Shown here: positions 35,514 through 48,382 of the stretch, one piece after another
How the letters are laid out: each line of letters starts with the position of its first letter
Position numbering within the stretch: position 1 is the first letter of the stretch
DNA from: Xylogone sp. PMI_703
Taxonomy: Eukaryota > Ascomycota > Leotiomycetes
NCBI GenBank assembly: GCA_021399445.1
Contig: JAJTUQ010000002.1
Coordinates: forward strand, 1,302,001 to 1,366,000
Direction: 5' to 3'
Length of the DNA: 64,000 nucleotides
Translations under genes and position numbers: made by a program
The notes under the pieces: generated by a model
The model's input: only the letters and a program-made list of their open reading frames with translations
Databases searched by the model: none
Told to the model about the DNA's origin: nothing

Positions 35514-38390
35514 ATGAGCACAGGAAATTCCAAAAGCTTAAAAGCTAGAGTCTATTGCTTCCCGGAGACTACAGTACATGAAGTACCTCGGCGAGCTGCC
35601 AACCCCACATCGAACACGCGACAAGCTGCCTCTGAATGTTTGACTTCGAGGGTGGTATTTTAAATATTGGTAGAAGCAGTTGTGAAAGGTGACGGGTATG
35701 CAGGCAGCAAAGAATAGGGCTGATTCTCAGGGCCGAAAAGCAAAGGTAATATGACAGTCCCATGGGATTTGGATGTTTGACTAAGACATCTGCGAAGGGG
35801 CCTTTTTGACAAACTTGTATGCTAACACTCATCATTTAGCTTGCAAGCTCCTATAATGAACTACTCGAGTACGCGTTATCTTTTCCACCCCCTCAATATA
35901 TCGGCGCCACTTCTGACGTGTTTTAACCTGCAGGGAGTTTTCCTCGAAAGATCTACGGACGGTTGGGAATTACACATTAGGCCGCCTTATTGGAAAAGGA
36001 TCCTTTGGGAAGGTCTATCTAGCCACACATAAGCTCACAAATGGATCCAAGGTACTCGCAGAAATTAAAAACGAGGTGGATTTTGGCTAAGATCGCAACA
36101 GGTTGTCTTGAAATCTGCGAATAAAGATGATTCGAATTTAGCACGAGAAATACACCACCACCGTCAATTTCTGCACCCGCATATTGCGCGCTTATATGAG
36201 GTTATAGTTACAGAAACTTTGGTCTGGCTCGTTTTGGAGTATTGCCCCGGTAGGTTCGGACTACATTGATTCTGTCATCATAGGGGCTGACGGGTTCTTG
36301 CAGGTGATGAGTTATATACTTATCTACTCAAAAATGGGCCACTTCCTGTTGAGAAAGTGCAGAGAGTGTTCACTCAGTTAGTTGGGGCAGTCTCTTACGT
36401 TCATAACATGTCTTGTGTCCATCGGGATTTGAAATTGGAAAATATCCTTCTCGATAAGCACGAAAACGTCAAGTTATGCGATTTCGGATTTACTAGAGAA
36501 TATGAGGGGAAAGCAAGCTACCTGCAGACTTTCTGCGGTACAGTCTGCTATAGTGCACCAGAGATGTTAAAAGGGGAGAAGTATGCCGGTGAGAAAGTTG
36601 ACGTTTGGAGCTTGGGAGTTATTCTCTATGCACTCCTCTGCGGCGAATTACCTTTTGATGAGGATGAAGACAATGCTACGAGAGCCAAAATTCTAGGAAG
36701 TGAGCCAAAGTGGCCGGAGCACCTACCGCCAGATGCTCGGAATTTGATAGGCCTTCTTCTTTCCAAAAGACCACTGCTACGACCTTCCTTACCTGATATT
36801 TTAGCCCATCCTTTCCTGGCAGACTTTGCCCCGCAACAACAGGTTATCCTTAAACTTCAGCGGCCAGCACCATTTTCAACACCTCTAGAGAAAGAGACAC
36901 TACAACGCATGCGAAGTGCCGGAGTCGACATCGATCAGGTCATTGAAAATGTCCTGGCACAACGATGTGACTCGTTAGCGGGATGGTGGAGTCTCCTCAT
37001 CGAGAAAGAGCAACGAAAACAGGAACGACGAGAACGCAAACGCAAAGAGAGAGAAGCCGAGAATCGCATGTCACGACGACTTAGCGGCGCAAGCAGTCGA
37101 ATAGCCCCAACGCTGAGGGATGTAGAAGAAGAGGGTGCAAATAGTCGAGATCCACCACGAAGCAGGGGGCGGAAGGAGAGACGAAGTGCACATTATCCTG
37201 AGATTATCTTAAGTGATCTCCCTAACTTACCAGAGCATACACAACTTAATTCACCACTCACTACTCCACCGCCTCCAATCGAAAAGGATTCAGCACGCTC
37301 TGCAAGTTCATCACGGCATCGTCGACCAATTCCACCCCCTAAAGAAGGGACTATACGTAGTGCTCGTTCTAGAGGGAGCACACTACAACTAGTTACATCA
37401 AATCCTGATCTTCTTTCTCCTAATGGCACAGTAACCAAACCCAGGCGCAAATATCAGCATCCATTTATTAGTCAGTTAGCCCACTGGAAGCATTGGATTT
37501 TAGATTCCGCTAAGCGTGCAAAATCTCCTGGCAAAAGAAACACCCGATCTACACCTGACCTTCAAAGATCTACGCATAGCTCAAAGTCTGGTCAAAAGGA
37601 GCTTGCTCCCCGGCCAATACCCTCCAAATTGCCTGCGCCCGAGACGACGATACCATCTGGACCAGCAAGCTATCCACCAGTACCAAAAATATATACTTCG
37701 ACGCCTAATAAACGACATTCACTTTCTCCCTCCCCGATGACACCCAGATCTGGTTTTCGAAGATCAAGTACTGGAACCGGGCTTCGAGGCCGTAAATCGA
37801 CATCGTCATCCGTTTCATCGATTCGTAGCATACATCACCACCAACACAGTCACTCCAAAGCGTCATCAACCTCCTCCAACGGATCGGGGTCCATGAGTAG
37901 AGTCTCATTACCAACGAAAAGTCCACATCATTCCGTCAAAGTTCTTCCTGCGACTCCTACAACAACTACTTTCCCCTCGAATATTAGACTCGTACGCCAG
38001 CCACCAATCTCCGCATTTAATGAAGGATGGGGCCCCAGTCTGGGTGCCGGTTTTGATTCTCCGCTCGGAAGCTCCCTAGTCTTCGCCAAGCGGAAGAAGA
38101 ATGTATTCAAAGGACCATCGCTGAATACTGGATCATCAAATGGACCTGACGGCAGGCCATCAAGCCATAGTAGAGCCGCAAGTCACAGCCGAAGTACTAG
38201 CGTCGGTGGGCGTAGAAGTGGCGAAATAATCCAGGAGGAAGACGAAGAAGAAATCGAGGAGGTCGATGAATTTAGTCCTAGTGTAGGCCCTCTCGAGACT
38301 GAAGAGGAGCTGTTTGCCCCTCCATCTACATTGTCTGAGAAGCCTCCAACGGTTGATGGCCCACCCAAACTTGGCCCTCTGGAACTCTAG
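35514..38390 (+). CDS. Kin4-like Ser/Thr protein kinase (CAMKL)
   Basis: Protein kinase of the CAMK-like Kin4 group; yeast Kin4 acts in the spindle position checkpoint, but the role in filamentous fungi is less clear. Exons 35514-35654, 35840-35868, 35934-36051, 36102-36249 and 36304-38390 give 840 aa, all phases closing. The 29-nt second exon is inferred: it is the only way I found to join an ATG to the conserved region before the kinase domain. The domain starts near residue 67. Visible parts: Gly loop GKGSFGKV, VVLK lysine, HRDLKLEN catalytic loop, DFG, the activation segment ending in APE, and DVWSLGV. A conserved helical stretch (TLQRMRSAG to SLAGWWSLL) follows. The long C-terminal tail is Ser/Arg-rich with an acidic end. 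It converges with the C2-domain gene. Confidence 0.88.
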
Positions 38391-38964
38391 AATACTTCTC
38401 CATTTACATTGGCACACAGCACATCTTTTTTTCATTTTATCCCCATTTCATCTTCTAAACGAACTGTTCTTAGCGGGAGCGAAATTTTTACACTTTCATT
38501 TTTCAAGGAGTATAAAGGACTATGTATCATTCCTTCATGTGTTGATAATTGCGGGTTTCCCAACTTCTTTAAATTTCTTTGGATGGACTGTGTATATAAA
38601 GTTCATCGGCATATTTTGTGCATAGGGAAGGGTTAATCATCTCCTGTTTTTGGATCTCATTTGTTACTTTATGGAGGATTAGATATCTGGACGTTGTCCC
38701 ATTAGAAGTACGGTCGAAAGACAAGAATACAAAGCATAAAATTTGAGCATAGAATATAAGAATTAGATCTCTGATAACTTGAACAAAAGACTTCTAAGAT
38801 TAATACGTATTCCCTCGCTAAGCAGCTGAAACTGACTGAAGGAGCCTTCCCGCTATAAACACCTGGAAATTCCTATACCTTACCTTAATTTCCTGAGAAA
38901 TGAAACTATATATCAAACACATTGTAGCATGACCATTAATCGCAAAGGTATCTTCCGTAATCGA
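38391..38964. other. Convergent 3' intergenic region
   Basis: 574 bp between two opposing stop codons; AT-rich, nothing recognised. Confidence 0.6.
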
Positions 38965-40708
38965 TTACTGCTCCGAATTATTGGGTGACTTTGCCCCTCT
39001 CCTTCTCCTTTTTCTCTTTCTCATCTCTCTCCGTTCCTCCTTTGCTTTCTGAAGACTTTCATCTGAACGCTCCTTCGTTACAACATGTAGCCCAGGGAAG
39101 TTTTCACTCAAGAACTTTTCAAGGTCCGGAAGAAGCGCCCCATCAGGCCTATAAGTCCCACTATCATTATCAATGACAAGCTCGTAATCCTTGGGGTCTG
39201 TGGAAGATGGGTGTTTGGATGGTGGTGTGCCAAGAGTACCATTCTTCTCAACAGAAGCATTTGGATCCAGTGATTCCCCTGTGGAGTCAGACGTGTCCTG
39301 GATTCGGCGTATGAAGAATTCTCCGGAATATGCGACGTAGTTGGCAACATCGCTGTGCATGCTATGTTTGGAGAGAATGTCGATTCCAAACTCTTTCCCT
39401 GTTTCGGTAAATCGGAATAGGCCATCTAAGTTTATAACGTAGGTAAAGATCCTTCCCTCGTCATCGTAGTGGGCTAGCCTGAGGAATTGCTTAGATGCAC
39501 TTTCAGATTTCGGTTCCACCTCACCATATTCGGTCGATCTGCTGTAGTTGTATACTCGACGATGTTGATGGTGTAGTGCACTATTAAGTAATCGACCTCT
39601 CAGAGTAGTCCGTACGAACATCCCTTTCATAATAGGTTTGTACTCCACATATCGATGGTATAGCGACGTGGGTACAGGTCCCTTGAGCTGGATCTGATTT
39701 GCTTGAAAACTATCTCTCATAAATGATGGCTCTAACAGGGTAACTGGGGACTTACTCATAGCCTTCTATTTTAGGCTTTGTAGGATCATCTCCTTCATCT
39801 TCAGAGTCATGGGCGGCCTTTGTCCCAGCAAGCCTCCCCATAAACGCCGAGTTGTGCTTGGTCCACAGATTAGGTCCGACTGTATACATTCTACCGCCGA
39901 AGCCTTCAGTCTTTCCAAGAAGCTCGGCGCTGAGATAAAGTGTTGCTCCCATATGCATATGCATCTCCAAGAGTCCAACGCAGGCTTTTAGTGCATATGC
40001 ACGCTTACTTCCCATACGCTTCTTGACATCGTATCCCTGCTCTTTTATACCGGGCCAGTTCTCATCAATCATGTGTTCATAGACTGTTACATTTCCCAAT
40101 CTATCGTCATGATCTGAGGGGTCTTCATCATAAAGCCGGCACTTCAGGCGAAAGCCTTGGGATGGTATGCCAGCAACAATCCATTGCTGTTCCCATTTCG
40201 GGTTAAGGCTCTTGTGTGCAGTCTTCGTTCTCAAGACTAGATCGTGGTCCTCCTTATGTCTTTTGGGAATGAATGTGCTTAGAGTAGCATGGATATAGGG
40301 GTCCGACGCTCGCTCTTTGAGATCCGAGACTGGCAAGTTCTCAGCTCTGTGGAACGTGAATCTGATTGTATATGTGTCGCCAGAATATTCTGGCATTGGA
40401 GCCTCATCATCGCCGCCATCAAAATTCGTTGTAACCTTTCGTTTCTTATCTTTAGCTTGTTTCTTCGCGAATCTAGCTCTGGCAAGGAGCGATCTTTTAG
40501 TTTGCTCTTTCTTGGCATCTAACTCGCTGGTAGTCTTCAGTTTGCCTCCCAGATGTCTCTTATCAGCCACGTCTTCTTGCTCGGGTGGTTTTGATTGAGA
40601 AGAGCCATTGAGGTTTCCTGCTCCATCCGGATCGCCGCGTAAATTTCCAGCCGTATCTCTCGCAGCTACCCCATTGGCCTGCTTGCTTTCTTGCACGGAA
40701 TCACTCAT
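38965..40708 (-). CDS. C2-domain protein
   Basis: Protein of 565 aa with one C2-type domain, a fold that binds phospholipids, often with calcium. Exons 39756-40708 and 38965-39709. The two open frames overlap in different phases; a 46 bp GT-AG intron (39710-39755) joins them in frame and restores an Asp codon. The first 100 residues are polar and Lys-rich. The C2 region is at about 110-240: the stretch TYTIRFTFHRAENLP, an SDPY motif with a candidate calcium-binding Asp, then LNPKWEQQW and a DEDPSDHDDRLG loop with several more Asp residues. The remaining half has no domain I recognise and ends in a strongly basic Arg/Lys cluster. There is no signal peptide or transmembrane helix. The role is unknown; membrane recruitment is inference. 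Confidence 0.8.
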
Positions 40709-41589
40709 TTTCTGTGCGTCATCTATGAATCTTTTTCTAGGTGTATTCTTTGCGCTGTGAAGAAGAGAGTCGTTTGTTTAGTATTCACTGTAGCGATGCG
40801 AAAGAGAGCGAAGGTATGAGTTCAATTGAACTGTCTGGGTTTGACTGAGAGAATATAATTCAATCCAGTCTTTGTGACGTGTGACGGTCACTACCATTCA
40901 TAGCATCGAACAATTGACATGAGGAGAGGTTGAATTGAAGTAGTTATGGGGAATGCGACCGTTAATGCACCTCGTATCGTAGTGATGACAAGACGCTAAT
41001 CTGACCAAGCTTTTCAAGACGAACCCTGCCAAGCTGCAAACCAGTATTTCGCGATTGCTATGAGAGATGATTGGAGGATAGGAGTTGATATTAGCAAACG
41101 TTGCCTAAGCAGTTGCATTGAAGGAATTGGGGAAAACTGGATCCTCAAAGCTTGACTTGGATCGTCAGAAACCCGGGGGCTGTGCACCTACGTCATTGCG
41201 CCAGCTAGAGAACAGACGTGATAACCGAGGCCAACAACAATCAAGGGCAGTTGAACGAGACCATTGGGAAAGTAGTAATTATTCGTACTCCATGCCATTG
41301 TAGAAAAAACATATGCGCCTCCTCCTCACTTCTGCTAGCTATCCTTACCATACAATTAATCATAAACACTAATCTATCTAACCCCAGAGACGGCCCTTTC
41401 GGTCTGGGAGAATTCGTATCCTAGCTTCGTGACCACATTACCATTAACCTTCCTCCCAGTTGATGCAGCGTGTACTGAAGCCGGACGCCAGTAATGCAAT
41501 ACCCGACAAATGAATTCCCATGGTATCTTTCCGATCATCAAAAATTATTTCATTAATGCTCTTTCCTTCCACAAATTCACTATGTCTTT
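40709..41589. other. Intergenic between C2 gene and csx2
   Basis: 880 bp, downstream of csx2 and upstream of the C2-domain gene. No gene recognised. Confidence 0.55.
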
Positions 41590-44500
41590 TTACCGTTCAG
41601 GAATTGGCGACTTTGCAAGACGACCTCCCGCTGAAACCCTCTTCTGCAGCCTGGCATCGCGCTCTTTCTGTTGCTTCTCTGCTGCGCTTAGGAGGGGGAG
41701 TGCTCCTAATGTATCGGTGCCTGATTGTCCGCGAGACGTCTTCTGTTCGATATAGAGCGTAGCACTGCGGCCTAGAGGAAAAGCTGGCGGAGTCGCTGGT
41801 ATCTCAGCGCCATTTTGAACGAGCAGCTCTGCAACTGGGAATGGTACCACCTTGGTAGGCGCTTCCTGGCGCATTCCTGCAGCAATCGGCGAGGGAGCTC
41901 CGGGGTCAGCAGCAGCGAGTGCCAGGTATACTGAATGTGTTCCTCTTGACTTGTCCGTAACGTTAGGATTTGCTTTCAAAGCCAATGCGTAGATAACCTG
42001 TTGGATATCATTCTTCTTTATCCCTGCCAAAAGGGTCTCATCTGCTGTCGCATATCGCGACAGAGTTGGAGAGATCGGCTCGACATAAGCACGATCAACA
42101 TACTTGGCTGTGATGAATTTGAGCCGCTGTTCACGCGTTGCTTGTGCAGTGGGCTTGATCGACTGATCTAATTTTGCTTCCCAAACCATGTTGGAAACGC
42201 GATTACCAACAAGTAGCAAAATCTCTACAATATCGGTTGTGAAGGAGTTGATATCGAGTGTCAGGGAGCGCACTTTGCTGATATGCGTTCCTAGTGATCG
42301 ATGAATGCCGCTACACTCTATACAAAGAATGATCCCCAAATTGATGGAGACCCATTCTACCTTTGTTCCCGAGCCGCAATCGGCGCAGAAACAGTTACCC
42401 TGATCAGTCTCTCTCAATAACTGTAGGAGCTTATCTGGCGTCTCATCAAAGCTGCCACTACCCGAGCGGTAATAGGCGGGTCTCGCCCCAACCGTTGTAC
42501 GTCGAAACACGCTATTTGCAGCATTATTGCTAGCATTTATGGACGGCTGATGTCCATGATTCAAGGATGAGCTCTTCCCCGTCAATATCGATCCGATATC
42601 TCTTCTAATGGAATGAGTTTCCGCTGGATGGGCTGCTGGTGCCACCGCATCCTTCATGCCTCTTCCCTCAACCGCGCTCTGCAGTGCATTATTAATGGCG
42701 GAGATCCATGAGTTCATATCTTCTTCTGATGTTGCTTGGTAGACCCGTTTGAATTGAGGGGTAATCACTTCAAAACAAAACCGACGTTCCGCGTTTCGAG
42801 CCTCTCTTACTGAGGCTAGGCGCAAATCGATTGGTTCCATGTGTAAATCGAGGCGCTGCTTCCAGTTACTGTATTCCGAAAGCTTACCTGCATCCAGAAC
42901 TATCCAGAACCTATCATTATTAGTAATTTCCTGACTATAATGAGGCAGTAAGTCACTTACTTGTGCCAAGCCTGTTTGTTTAAACCTCTTGGATCAGCAT
43001 GGCTACCTGGTCTACTCAGTGCCCATAGAAGACCTTCTTTCTTCTGTGTCCCACTGTTTTCAGTGGAGGCGGTCTGCGAGTGATCCTTCTCCTCTAGGTC
43101 CCGAATACCCTTGAACTTGTTATTAGGGCTGCTAATGGACCCCACGGTTGATGTCAGACTGCCGGGTGACCTTGATAACTCATTGAGTCCTGGACTTGCC
43201 ACAGTTGACATGCTATTGCCATTGGTACTAACAGGACGTGATGCAGTACTATCTGTACGTCCTAACTCTGACTCTCTTATTGATGTGCCGCCATTGGTAC
43301 TTCCATTCTGGGATAGCAGAGGGATGGTGTCTGGCTCGACGTAAGGGATCGTGCTCTTTTCCAGATTGCGGCGCTTCTCTTCCCTTTCAGTTCTCTGGTA
43401 TTGGAACTCCTTATCTGCTTCCTGAACCTCATTGCTTAGGGCCTCTAGTTGTGGCAGCATATCCTCGACTTTCTTGGCAGCCGCCAGGTAGCTCTTCGTT
43501 TGAGCGTCAGCATACTTAGTTAAATGAGACAGAACTTCCTGCTCTTTACGGCCTCCGTGGAGGTCCTGCATGAACGAGGAATAATCAAATCGTTTCAACT
43601 CAAATGTGCGCCGCTTGGCTTGGTACTTAGAATCGCTTTCTGCCCGTTTCTTGTCTTTCATCGTGTCCTGACGCTGACCTAGATATCTTGAGACATAGGC
43701 GTAGTAATCTTTACTCTCTTCCTCAAAGTCGCGCTTCTTCGCTTCTGCCTGCTTAATATCGAGATTGTACAATTTTGTAAGCGGGTCGATAATGATCTTC
43801 TGTAGATGAACCGCATTCTGCTTTTCGTATTGCAGAATTTCACGTGCAATCTGGTCAAAGTAATGCTTTAGAGCAGGTTGAACAGCATTAGCATTTGAAG
43901 ATGATGCCTCCCGAAGTGCTTCCATGAATCCAAGGAATGCCTCATTTGATTCTAACTGGGCTTGATGCGCCGCTTCAGCTTTGCGCAGGACCTTTTTTAT
44001 GCGTATCCGCATGTTTCCCGTCTTTTGTTCTAAGGACTTCATCGTAGCGCGGAATAGGGGTCCATCTTCGGTAGCACTCATATCTTCCGCAGGACGCTGG
44101 CATAGATCCACCTTCACCACATCTTTGGCAGGCAGGTTCTGTGGTACTGGAACCTCAATTGGGGGTAAAGGAGGGGTTGACGGCTCCTCGAGGTCGCGTA
44201 TGTCACCACTGATGCGGGAATCCATAGACTGAGATGAGGGTAATCGAAGTTTCGGCGGTGCGGCGAGATTGAATGCTGGGAGTGGCGAGGTTGGCTGGCT
44301 CAGGTATTGACTGTCTGTGGAAGTCTCAAGTCAGTGGAAAGCGAATCAGATCTGAGGGTTGGGGTTCTTACTAGAAACCCAGAAAGAAAAACTAGCAAGT
44401 GTATTCAATCTGTGAGCTCTCTGGTCGTACTCTACGAACTTTACGAGGGCAGTCAGCATAGGTCAATACCGTAATCTGTGTAAACTTACACTGCAGTCAT

Positions 44501-45201
44501 TTCTCCAACCGCCGCCACGATCTTCTGTTGCCTTGGGGGGTTTCCACTTCCAAGTCCAGTCAAAGGTCACAGATTGACTGCCCCCAGTTGAGTAATCTCC
44601 CACGAGTTGTACGTTCGCATTCTTGTGGAGATTTGGGTCTGCGTGGAATTCGCGAGTCACCAGGTTTTCAACTTCCTTCGCCGTAGAAGCATACACATAT
44701 GTGAGGCCGTTAATAACTGTGTCTGTCGAAGATATGGAGGGTTGCGAGCCATTATTAGTAGTCGTGGGTTGCTGAGGCTGTCTTATGACAAAGGTGAAGT
44801 TGAATGTAAGCTCTTCTTCGTTGTTGACTTTGAGGAGAAAGCTGGGGCCAGACGCTCCTGGAGGTGGTTCCGGGTCCTAGAACACATCAGTAAGTATGCT
44901 GAATCATGGAAATACTGGCGTGGATAATTGCGCCCACATACCTGGATATATTCAACCAAGCTCCTGTCGCCAAGATCGCGAAATGCGGACAACTTAGTCG
45001 CTGGAAAGCCATTTGGAACTATATTCAGGACAGTGCGGCGCCGAGCAGATGTGATCACCACGGACGAGATAGTCACTATCAAACAGGACAATAGGTTAGC
45101 CCATTCACCGCTCAACTCCCCGTGGAATTGGACTTACACCTCGTTTGGTCTCGCAGGTACAATGCCGCACCTTCGTCGGGTCTGCTGCTAACATTACCCA
45201 T
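41590..45201 (-). CDS. csx2: ARF GTPase-activating protein, BAR-PH-ArfGAP (csx2 type)
   Basis: Stimulates GTP hydrolysis on Arf proteins and probably senses curved membrane; related to S. pombe csx2 and animal ACAPs. Six exons: 45138-45201, 44942-45075, 44490-44876, 44372-44438, 42961-44314 and 41590-42910, giving 1108 aa with every phase closing. The protein opens with MGNVSSRPDEG; Gly2 followed by Ser5-Ser6 suggests N-myristoylation. Domains in order: a fungal N-terminal domain of about 215 residues, a BAR-like helical region (about 295-540), a PH domain (about 640-750, split by the last intron), and an ArfGAP zinc finger with Cys844, Cys847, Cys865, Cys868 and the catalytic arginine near 873 in the GIHRSLG motif. 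Ankyrin-like sequence follows. A conventional endocytic or trafficking gene. Confidence 0.93.
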
Positions 45202-46962
45202 CTTTGGTTACTACCCCACACCCTCACGATTTGAAGGCTCCCAGGGAAATCAAGGAGATTCGTTACGACAATGTTGCCAGAAAGCGAGGTCAAACAGATT
45301 AAGTTGTTGCATCTAGGTGGATCTATTGGGGAGGATAAGACGCAGTGAGTTGCGGATATTGCAAAAGGCGCTTGACGTGAGAGTCCAGATGATGGCAAGC
45401 CTCGAGACTATGCCGGAAGTTTCGCTTACGAAAGGTGAGTTCCAGGAGACGCCTCCACCAGCCTTCAACGCGCGCAAGTGCAGTGCAACAGGAGAGCGCA
45501 CTAAAGTACGACAAGCGTCTACAAGTATTAGGCTTCCCTCGAGTCTTCACGCAGGGCCTATTGCGGTTTCAACGTCTCATATGGGGCAAAATGGCCGGTG
45601 TGATGAGCTCTCGTAAACGGTGGCACCAATTGTGACTTTAGTAGTTACAATCCTGGCTTTGTCTCGTTCAACCTGACAAGTGGTACCAATGCTCCTGTGC
45701 ACAGCATCGTGTGCCTCCTCCTGCAAAAGATTTCACCATCCTTTCGCACCGTTTTACTCAAGTTGATCCTGCGGGCCCTTTTGTGGGGAACGTTGTACCG
45801 CACCCTGATTCCCAGAGCGATCCTAGTAGGACAAGGCTACTGTTACAGCAAGAGGCAGCAGCAAACTCCAAGGTCATTCGCACGAGGCTTTGATGAGAAA
45901 GCCGGACCCTGACTTTCACCAGCATTGCGTAGCAAAGACATTGGCCATCATCGATTACAAGCCACTTACAATCATAAGCCTTTGAGAGAGCAGCCATGTG
46001 TCCATGTCATGGTGGCGACAACCCTGCAGCCTTGTGCCGCTCGCTGAAAGCCACTCTCGACCCTACGTACCTTAAGAGCCATGTGATAAAGAAGACGCTA
46101 GACCCGTGATTCTATTCAGCTGAGAACTGTCCTTTACTGTACTTTCTGTCGCAACAGAGGTCCAAGAATAGCATCTCATTCAATTTATCTCCTTCCTCTA
46201 GAATTTCTGAAAATTTCCAAAGAAAATTTCCTCTTGGAGGAGCGTCGTGACAAACACTTGCCGCTGCCACATCTAGGCACGATCTTTGCCGGATTGCCTA
46301 GGGTACCAGATCTCTGCAAAGAGGGGCCGGGCAGTGCTGTCTACCACAGTAGAGAAGCGCAAAACGGTAGCTGGACTTCGTTCTATTTCTTTCTACCTAA
46401 CTGGCTTTTCATCGTTGTTTGTTGTTTGTTGTCTGTATAGTCTGTTTGCGTGTTTGCAAGGGACTGGGGCTAATTCCCAGGGGGATGCACATCCTGGGCT
46501 GCAGTAATATATCTACAACACGACACAAATGGTTCGTAGCGATAAACACACTGGCCACACAACTACCTGCTTTACATAATCAGTACAGTTACTTGATCTT
46601 TGCTTCACATCTGTAATTCTTCTGAAAATGGCGAGTTGAACCACTTTAAAGAAGTCACAGAGACACCACCTATTAATAATGTTCGGTATTGCAAGGTAAA
46701 GAGTACCGTGCCCAGGTACCGTACTAGCTTCGTCCCAAAAATTACCTCGGGATCTCTCGCCCCGCCGCTCGCTCGTGGAACTACACCTCGAACCTGACAA
46801 CCATGGAAGTTGCAGCTCCATCCTTTCCTTATACAGCAATTTTGATAGAATAGATATTTCCTTTTCTATTAGACCATTCTAATCGCTAGATTATAAATAG
46901 AGCATTCTATCTTTTATTTATTTAGTTATTTATCCCTAATCTTCATACCTGGGAAGGAAACA
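45202..46962. other. Divergent intergenic region, csx2 and thioesterase
   Basis: 1.76 kb between outward-reading genes. Short frames on both strands lack motifs. Contains TACTGTAC near 46136 and repeated TACCGTAC-like words near 46705-46726. Strongly AT-rich from 46840 to the start of the thioesterase gene. Confidence 0.55.
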
Positions 46963-47979
46963 ATGGCAGCAGCTACTCGTTCACCAACATCATTCGCAGA
47001 CGCAACAGCTGCGAAACAGATTTCCTCTCACCAATACTCTGCCAATTTCCCTGACGACTGGTGCATTGGAACCGGTATGTCCTTATCTCTTCATGCAATT
47101 GCTCTTACAACTAACAAAAGAAATTAAACAAAAGTCCCCCATGGCGGCTTCGTCACAGCCTGCTTCCTCCAAGTCGCAAAAGCGCACTTCACCACCACCC
47201 TCTCCGCCCAAAACCAACCGCACCCAATAACCCTGCACCTCGACTTCCTGCGCAGAACACAGTCCGGCCCAGCGCTCTTCACCGTCAAAGACGCCAAGCT
47301 CGGCGCCCGCACATCCATCATCCACGTATCCCTCTCCCAGGACGGCCGCGAGGAAGTCGTCGGGTACATCACGCACAGCAACATGCACACCGAGGAAGGC
47401 GTGTCGTTCTCCACGGGGTGGGAACTCGAGCCCGCGCCTCCACCGGTGGATTTCAAGGCTCTGGTGGAGAATAAAGACAGGCATTGGGCTGCGGGCGGGA
47501 AGATCCCTTTTGCGCAGTTCCGGAAGGCCACGATGATGACGCAGTTCTACTTCCCTAGGGATGGGAATAAGGATCCGCGCTTCTCAGATGAATGGATTCG
47601 GCTTGCGACTGGGGAGAAGTGGACGAATGCTGCGCTTGGGTATGTCGCGGATATGTGGCCCATGCCTGTAGAGCGCTTTATAGGCAGCGCTGATCCGTAT
47701 GATGCTAATGCCTCCGAGAAGACGAAGGCGAGGATAGCGCGGCATTGGTATCCTACGCTGGTGCTGAATCTGGATTTTAAGAAGGCTTTGCCAGACGAAG
47801 GAGTGGAGTGGTTGTTTGCAAGGGTTAACGTGAAGCAGATTAAGAATGGGAGGATGGATTTGGATATTATCATCAAAGATGCAGAGGGAGATATAGTGGC
47901 AATAAGCAATCACTCCGCTTTGGCTTTAGATGCATCGCGGAACACCGCACAGAGAGGGCAAGGCAAGAGCAAGATTTAA
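46963..47979 (+). CDS. Acyl-CoA thioesterase-like (double hotdog) protein
   Basis: Predicted to belong to the thioesterase-like superfamily, two fused hotdog folds that hydrolyse acyl-CoA or similar thioesters. Exons 46963-47074 and 47135-47979 give 318 aa; the intron is 60 bp and the junction forms a Val codon just before a Pro-His-Gly-Gly motif. That HGG motif is typical of the first hotdog helix. A PITLHLDFLRRTQSG-type strand follows and the WYPTLVLNLDFK block starts the second half. No targeting signal is visible at the N-terminus and no peroxisomal tripeptide at the C-terminus (ends Ser-Lys-Ile). The 5' coding part (47150-47500) is much more GC-rich than the flanks. The substrate is unknown. 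Confidence 0.75.
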
Positions 47980-48382
47980 CGTTTTGATTATAGACCCATA
48001 TGTTGGGTCCTCTTAACAATCTTTCCCATATACCCATTTTTGTCTGCTAGCCTAGAACGCGCCTGTAGAACAATACAATGCAGTCTATACGAAAGTATAT
48101 GCTTTTTATAGTCTTGCCTCCGACACGGTGCACTCGGCGTCCCCATTCTTTTTTGCCCCGTGAGAGGTCTGACTATACTTGAAAGGAACAGCGTATTGGC
48201 CCGACTAGCTAATGGCCTCAGCTTTTGCTAGAAGCTTGGTTTAGCGGGGGTATGATTGTCGACATTGGTCTATTGTGAAGGGCAGCTAACACCGGGACAT
48301 GACTCTTTAAATATCCGTTCACATGAAATCATCACTACAGTTGTTAGTAAGATTGCTAAGAGATATGCTGATGTCAATGTAC
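47980..48382. other. Convergent 3' intergenic region
   Basis: 403 bp between opposing stops of the thioesterase-like gene and eIF3j; nothing recognised. Confidence 0.6.

Noticed and set aside
39732..39755. 24 bp GT-AG candidate between the two C2-gene frames
   Set aside because: Too short for splicing. The 46 bp alternative ending at 39710 joins the frames and restores a codon.
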